Part shown: piece after piece, positions 24,401 to 27,904 of the stretch
Numbering within the stretch: the first letter of the stretch is position 1
How the letters are laid out: each line of letters begins with the position of its first letter
From: Conus ventricosus
Taxonomy: Eukaryota > Mollusca > Gastropoda > Neogastropoda > Conidae
Length of the DNA: 27,904 nt
Reading direction: 5' to 3'
Assembly (NCBI GenBank): GCA_018398815.1
Contig: CM031617.1
Location: 989,972-1,017,875, forward strand
Notes under the pieces: model-generated
Databases searched by the model: none
What the model saw: only the letters and a program-made list of their open reading frames with translations
Told to the model about the DNA's origin: nothing
Position numbers and translations under genes: made by a program

Positions 24401-24983
24401 GGGTTTTTTGGGGGGTTTTTTCCCCCCCCCCCCCCCCGGGGAAGGTTTTGTGGGGCCCTTTTTTGGGGGGGGGGCTTTTTTTTGGAAATGGGGCCCCCTT
24501 TAAAAAAAGGGGGGGGGGGGGGGGGCCCCCAAAAAAAAAAAAAAACCCCCCAAAAAACCCCCCAAAAAAAAAAAAAAAGGGGGAAAAAAAAATAAAAAAA
24601 AAATTAAAAAAAAAAAAATTTTTTCCCGGGGGGAAAAAAAAAAAATTTAAAAAAAATTTTTTTCCCCCAAAAAGGGGTTTAAAAACCCCCAAAAAAAGTT
24701 TCCCCCAAAAAAACCCCCCGGGGGGTTTTTTTAAAAAAAAAAAGGAATTTTTTTGGGTTTTTGGGGTTTTTTTTCCCCCTTTTTAAAAAAAAATTTTTGG
24801 GGGGGTTTTTTTTTCCTTTTTAAATTTTTTGGGGTTTATTTTTTTTTTTGTTTTTGGGGTTTTTTTTAAAAAAAAAATTTTTAATTTTGTAAATTTTTTT
24901 AAAACCCAAAAAAAAAAATTGGGGCCCCTTTAAAAAATTTTTTGGGGGAAGGGGGGGTTTTTTAAAAAAAATTGGGGAAAGCA
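20281..24983. other. Homopolymer-run block, probable failed consensus
   Basis: About 4.7 kb made almost wholly of runs of 3-20 identical bases in all four letters, with very few isolated bases (a brief exception is CGAGATGG at about 23061-23068). Real genomic repeats do not mix A, T, G and C runs in this aperiodic way. The style continues the base smoothing seen in 12437-19600 but is much stronger. Many open frames up to 434 codons exist on both strands (Lys/Gly-rich or Phe/Pro-rich) and none is biological. Any underlying gene is unreadable. Confidence 0.85.
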
Positions 24984-25389
24984 ATAAAAAGCATTGTTCC
25001 AAGCGTACTCCAACCGCCTTAGAACTGTCTTTTCACCAAAGAAAAACCACAAACAGACAATAGGGACCTCTTTCAGAAACTAAAACTTCACACTTGCAGA
25101 GCATGCCCAAACAAATTATTCACGGTGTTTGCTGTAAAGTGTTTGTATCGAATGTCATGTACATCCCAACACTGTATAAGCGCATGTTTCATGGTGAGTG
25201 GCCCAATATATAGTACTCTCTATGGAGCTCCCGAACTCTTTTAAAGACGCCAGTGTATGTTAACAGGAACGGCTCGTGTGTAACTGGCACAAGTTCTTTT
25301 TAAGGCCATTTGTGGCAGATGTATTAATGTCATGTCAACATGTACGCCACATTTGTATATCCTACTTATGCAGGCATATAAATAGGTAC

Positions 25390-25392
<3 letters not shown>
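24984..25392. other. Unique spacer
   Basis: Sequence of normal complexity resumes abruptly after the homopolymer block. No protein domain, tRNA or other RNA could be recognised. Confidence 0.5.
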
Positions 25393-25458
<66 letters not shown>

Positions 25459-25479
25459 TCCACACACACACACACACCC
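25393..25479. repeat. (CA)n microsatellite
   Basis: A CA run interrupted once by TTCC near 25458-25461, then followed by an A run and ATAAATA/AACAAAT-type A-rich sequence to about 25560. The Cys/Val frame on the minus strand is an artefact. Confidence 0.96.
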
Positions 25480-25677
25480 AAAAAAAAAGAAATGAATGAA
25501 AGAATAAATAAGTAAACAAATATAGAAACAAACGTACAAACAAATAAATATGTTAATGAAAAAACATGTACATTAAAGAAAATTGAAGTAAACAGACCTG
25601 AAATGTAAGCAAATAAGATTTCACACATAGAGGATGGACAGAACTGAACGCAAAACAAATCAATGTTTCCTTTGCAG

Positions 25678-25742
25678 ATAGAAAGAACGCCTTCTTCCTT
25701 GCGCTGAACCCTAAACGATCTGAAGCGATCAAAGCTAAGTGA
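25678..25742 (+). pseudogene. Candidate terminal coding exon or ORF end
   Basis: A pyrimidine-rich stretch ending TTTCCTTTGCAG (25666-25677) looks like a 3' splice site. Only one frame then stays open. It begins after two bases (AT), reads RKNAFFLALNPKRSEAIKAK and ends at TGA (25740-25742). The peptide is basic and I do not recognise its family. The upstream exon is not identifiable, and the sequence before the CA tract is not obviously coding. It could equally be the tail of an old mobile-element ORF, because a hairpin repeat motif begins about 30 bases after the stop. Short length and lack of homology make this a weak call. Confidence 0.25.
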
Positions 25743-25774
25743 ATTTTCGTTGTTTTATTCGTTTATATATCACC

Positions 25775-25813
25775 AGACGAAGACCTAAGAGGTCGAAACG
25801 CGTCGTGTTTTGT
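25775..25813 (+). other. Hairpin motif (copy 2), hammerhead-like in part
   Basis: Outer arms GACG (25776-25779) and CGTC (25801-25804) enclose AA, an inner 5-bp stem GACCT/AGGTC (25782-25786 with 25790-25794) with an AAG loop, and GAAA (25795-25798). GTGTTTTGT follows. The order is the same as at 9245-9287, including GTC-(C/G)TGTTTTGT after GAAA. Hammerhead features seen are GANGA, a stem, GAAA and GUC. The expected CUGA is CAGA here, an extra A precedes the stem, and the self-complementary ACGCGT leaves no proper stem III. A mobile-element-associated structured motif is more likely than an active ribozyme. Confidence 0.5.
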
Positions 25814-25860
25814 CTTGTGACTCGTTTGTCCACGTTCTCTGGGCGGTTCGCTAACATTTA

Positions 25861-27509
25861 TTTAAGATTTGTTTAGATTTCCGCCTGCAGTCGTCTCGCT
25901 TTGCAACTAGATCTACAATATTTGACTTTGAACCTGTGACAGTTGCTGTTGTCAAAGAAGTCATCGACAAGACTGTTACCAAAACTTGTGTACTGGATCC
26001 TCTTCCATCTACTTTATTATCTGCATGCATGGATGTTTTGTTGCCATATATCACTAGGTGGTAAATGAATCTCTCACTTCTGGTTGTTTCCCACCTGCAC
26101 TGAAAGCTGCTGTTGTCCGACCTCTTTTGAAGAAACCCTCTCTTGACCCTGAAAACATAAAAAATTATCGACCTGTCTCCAACTTGTCTTTTCTTTCAAA
26201 GATAATTGAAAAGATAGCACTTCTCCAACTCCAAAACCATCTTGACCAAAACAACTTGCTCTATTCGTTGCAGTCCGCCTATCGCACTGGACACAGTACA
26301 GAAACTGCTCTGCTGAAAATAATAAACGATCTTCTCTCTGCTCTCGATAACGGTCAGGTTTCACTGCTCTCTCTTCTTGACTTGTCCGCTGCCTTTGATA
26401 CCATTGATCACTTCCACCCTCCTCACTAGACTTCAACATACTTTTGGCATCTCTTCTCACGCTTTGGCATGGTTTTATTCTTACCTTTCTGGTCGAACCC
26501 AAATTGTCTCTGTCAATGGTTTTTCTTCAAGCTCTGCTGACTTGAATTATGGTGTTCCCCAAGGCTCTGTCCTTGGTCCCATTCTGTTTGTTCTATATAC
26601 CCAACCCATCTCTGATATTGTAGCCCATCATGACATTTCACACCACTGCTTCTCTGATGACAATCAAATCTACATTTCTGGTGACATTTCTTTCCTCTCC
26701 TCCATCATCGATCGCTCACAGCTCTGCATCTCTGACATAAAGGCATGGATGACTTGCAACAAACTTCAGTTAAACAATGACAAAACTGAACTGATCTTCA
26801 TTCTCCCCAAAACGGCTCATGTCTACAATCTCTGTTCCTTCTCTGTCCAACTTGGTACCTCTCTCATTCAGACCTCTACCACTGTGCGAAATCTAGGCGT
26901 TGTACTTGATCAGACACTCTCTTTTCAAAATCAGATTTCTTCTATCTGCCGTGCTTGCTACCGGAGCTTCGGCGAATCAGTTCTGTGCGCCACCTTCTGT
27001 CTGAAGAAGCCACCAAGACTCTGGTTTCTGCTTTCATTCTTTCAAGACTTGACTACTGTAATTCTCTTCTTGCTGGCTGTCACACAGAATCTTCTTGCAA
27101 AATTGCAGAAAGTTCAAAATATATGCTGCTCGCCTGTCTCGAAATCTCCGAGAACCTCTCATTTTCTCCCTTGCTTAAATCTTTGCACTGGCTTCCTGTT
27201 GAAAAACGCATCAAGTACAAACTTTCTTTGCTCTGTTACAAGGCATTGGATGGCCTCGCTCCATCTTACCTCTCTAAACTTCTGTCGACCTATACTCCTT
27301 CTAGACAGCTTCGCTCTTCCTCTGACACTCGCATTCTGCAGATCCCTCGTTTTCGGGCCAGAACACTTGGTGAACGTTCTTTTTCTTTTCAGGCTCCTTC
27401 CTGCTGGAACAATCTCCCTTCTGCACTCCGAAACTCAAACAGTCTTTCTTCTTTCAAGTCCTCTCTCAAACAACTCTCTTCAAAACATTATCTTTCTGCC
27501 CCTTCGCTG
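25861..27509 (+). pseudogene. Reverse transcriptase of a CR1/L2-type LINE, frameshifted
   Basis: An intact product would copy element RNA into DNA at the nicked target. Visible motifs in order: a pre-RT segment with LDPLPS (25861-26054); RPLLKKP and [17 protein letters not shown] (from 26058); [14 protein letters not shown]; motif [13 protein letters not shown] with its catalytic Asp at 26379-26381; GVPQGSVLGP (26551-26580); FSDD (26650-26661) in place of the usual F/YADD; and a C-terminal region with LHWLPV and an APSCWNNLP-like end. The reading frame changes near 26055, 26412 and 26961, and several times between 27080 and 27165. The fragment lacks its endonuclease and cannot make a full protein. 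The shifts may be real decay or base-calling indels, since the rest of the window is error-prone. Confidence 0.88.
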
Positions 27510-27726
<217 letters not shown>

Positions 27727-27742
27727 GGGCTTATTGCTGTAA

Positions 27743-27812
27743 GCGCTTAGGGCTTTTGTTTAAGATTAAGCGCACTAAATGTTCCTTATTATTATATTAT
27801 TAATAATATTTA
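27743..27812 (+). other. LINE 3' terminal hairpin and ATT-rich tail
   Basis: GCGCTTA (27743-27749) pairs perfectly with TAAGCGC (27767-27773) across a 17-base loop. CACTAAATGTTCC follows, then TTATTATTATATTATTAATAAT-type sequence. L2-like LINEs, and SINEs that share their tails, use a stem of this kind plus short tandem repeats for recognition by the reverse transcriptase. The match in stem, position and tail is strong. Confidence 0.75.
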
Positions 27813-27904
27813 ATCTCGGATCTGTTCATTATTTGAAGCAATTGTCGACTTTTGGGTTGTTGTTTTTATATTTCACAGGATCTACAGACGTTTGAAGAGG
27901 TCTC
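27813..27904. other. Unique flank downstream of the LINE
   Basis: About 90 bp of normal-complexity DNA after the ATT tail, truncated by the window end. Nothing further is recognised. Confidence 0.4.

Noticed and set aside
20839..24786. Frames of up to 434 codons, Lys/Gly/Phe/Pro-rich, on both strands.
   Set aside because: Produced by homopolymer runs. Both strands are open over the same bases and no domain is present.

Overview
This window is repeat-dominated eukaryotic DNA with no intact protein-coding gene that I can support. Long dinucleotide and tetranucleotide microsatellites, several minisatellite arrays and a decayed CR1/L2-type LINE point to an animal. The mix fits an invertebrate such as a mollusc, but that taxonomic guess is weak because no diagnostic host gene is present. 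There is no bacterial gene organisation, operon, CRISPR array, rRNA or tRNA.

Layout: 1-2413 is a satellite with 63-bp units and some 73-bp variants. 2414-4348 is mostly unique DNA broken by (TC)n and (GT/GTGC)n tracts. 4349-10040 is a chain of related minisatellites: a 31-bp array, a 32-bp array, diverged ~30-bp monomers and a 40-bp array. The 40-bp array is split by a ~2.03-kb pyrimidine- and TG-rich segment (7318-9347) with a 12-bp match at its two edges. 10041-12436 holds a (CA)/(GCAC) tract, (GACA)n, a G run, ~0.9 kb of fairly unique sequence and a (CTTT)-rich tract.

12437-19600 repeats roughly 5205-12430 in the same order at an offset of 7.17-7.23 kb. In this second copy bases are systematically replaced by their neighbours, so homopolymers swell. 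19601-20280 is purine-rich. 20281-24983 is almost entirely homopolymer runs of A, T, G and C and is best read as failed consensus sequence rather than biology. Normal sequence resumes abruptly near 24984.

24984-27904 is the most biologically readable part: about 0.4 kb of unique DNA, a (CA)n tract, a candidate terminal exon (25678-25742), a compact hairpin motif (25776-25804), then a 5'-truncated, frameshifted LINE (about 25861-27812). The LINE keeps reverse-transcriptase motifs, a (GT)n tract in the 3' region, a 7-bp terminal hairpin and an ATT-rich tail.

No convincing new biological system emerges. The observations I rate highest are the duplicated and degraded 7.2-kb block, the shared hairpin motif found in two separate repeat contexts, the nested minisatellite family, and the insertion-like segment inside the 40-bp array. 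Most long open frames are side effects of repeats whose units lack stops, or of homopolymer sequence.
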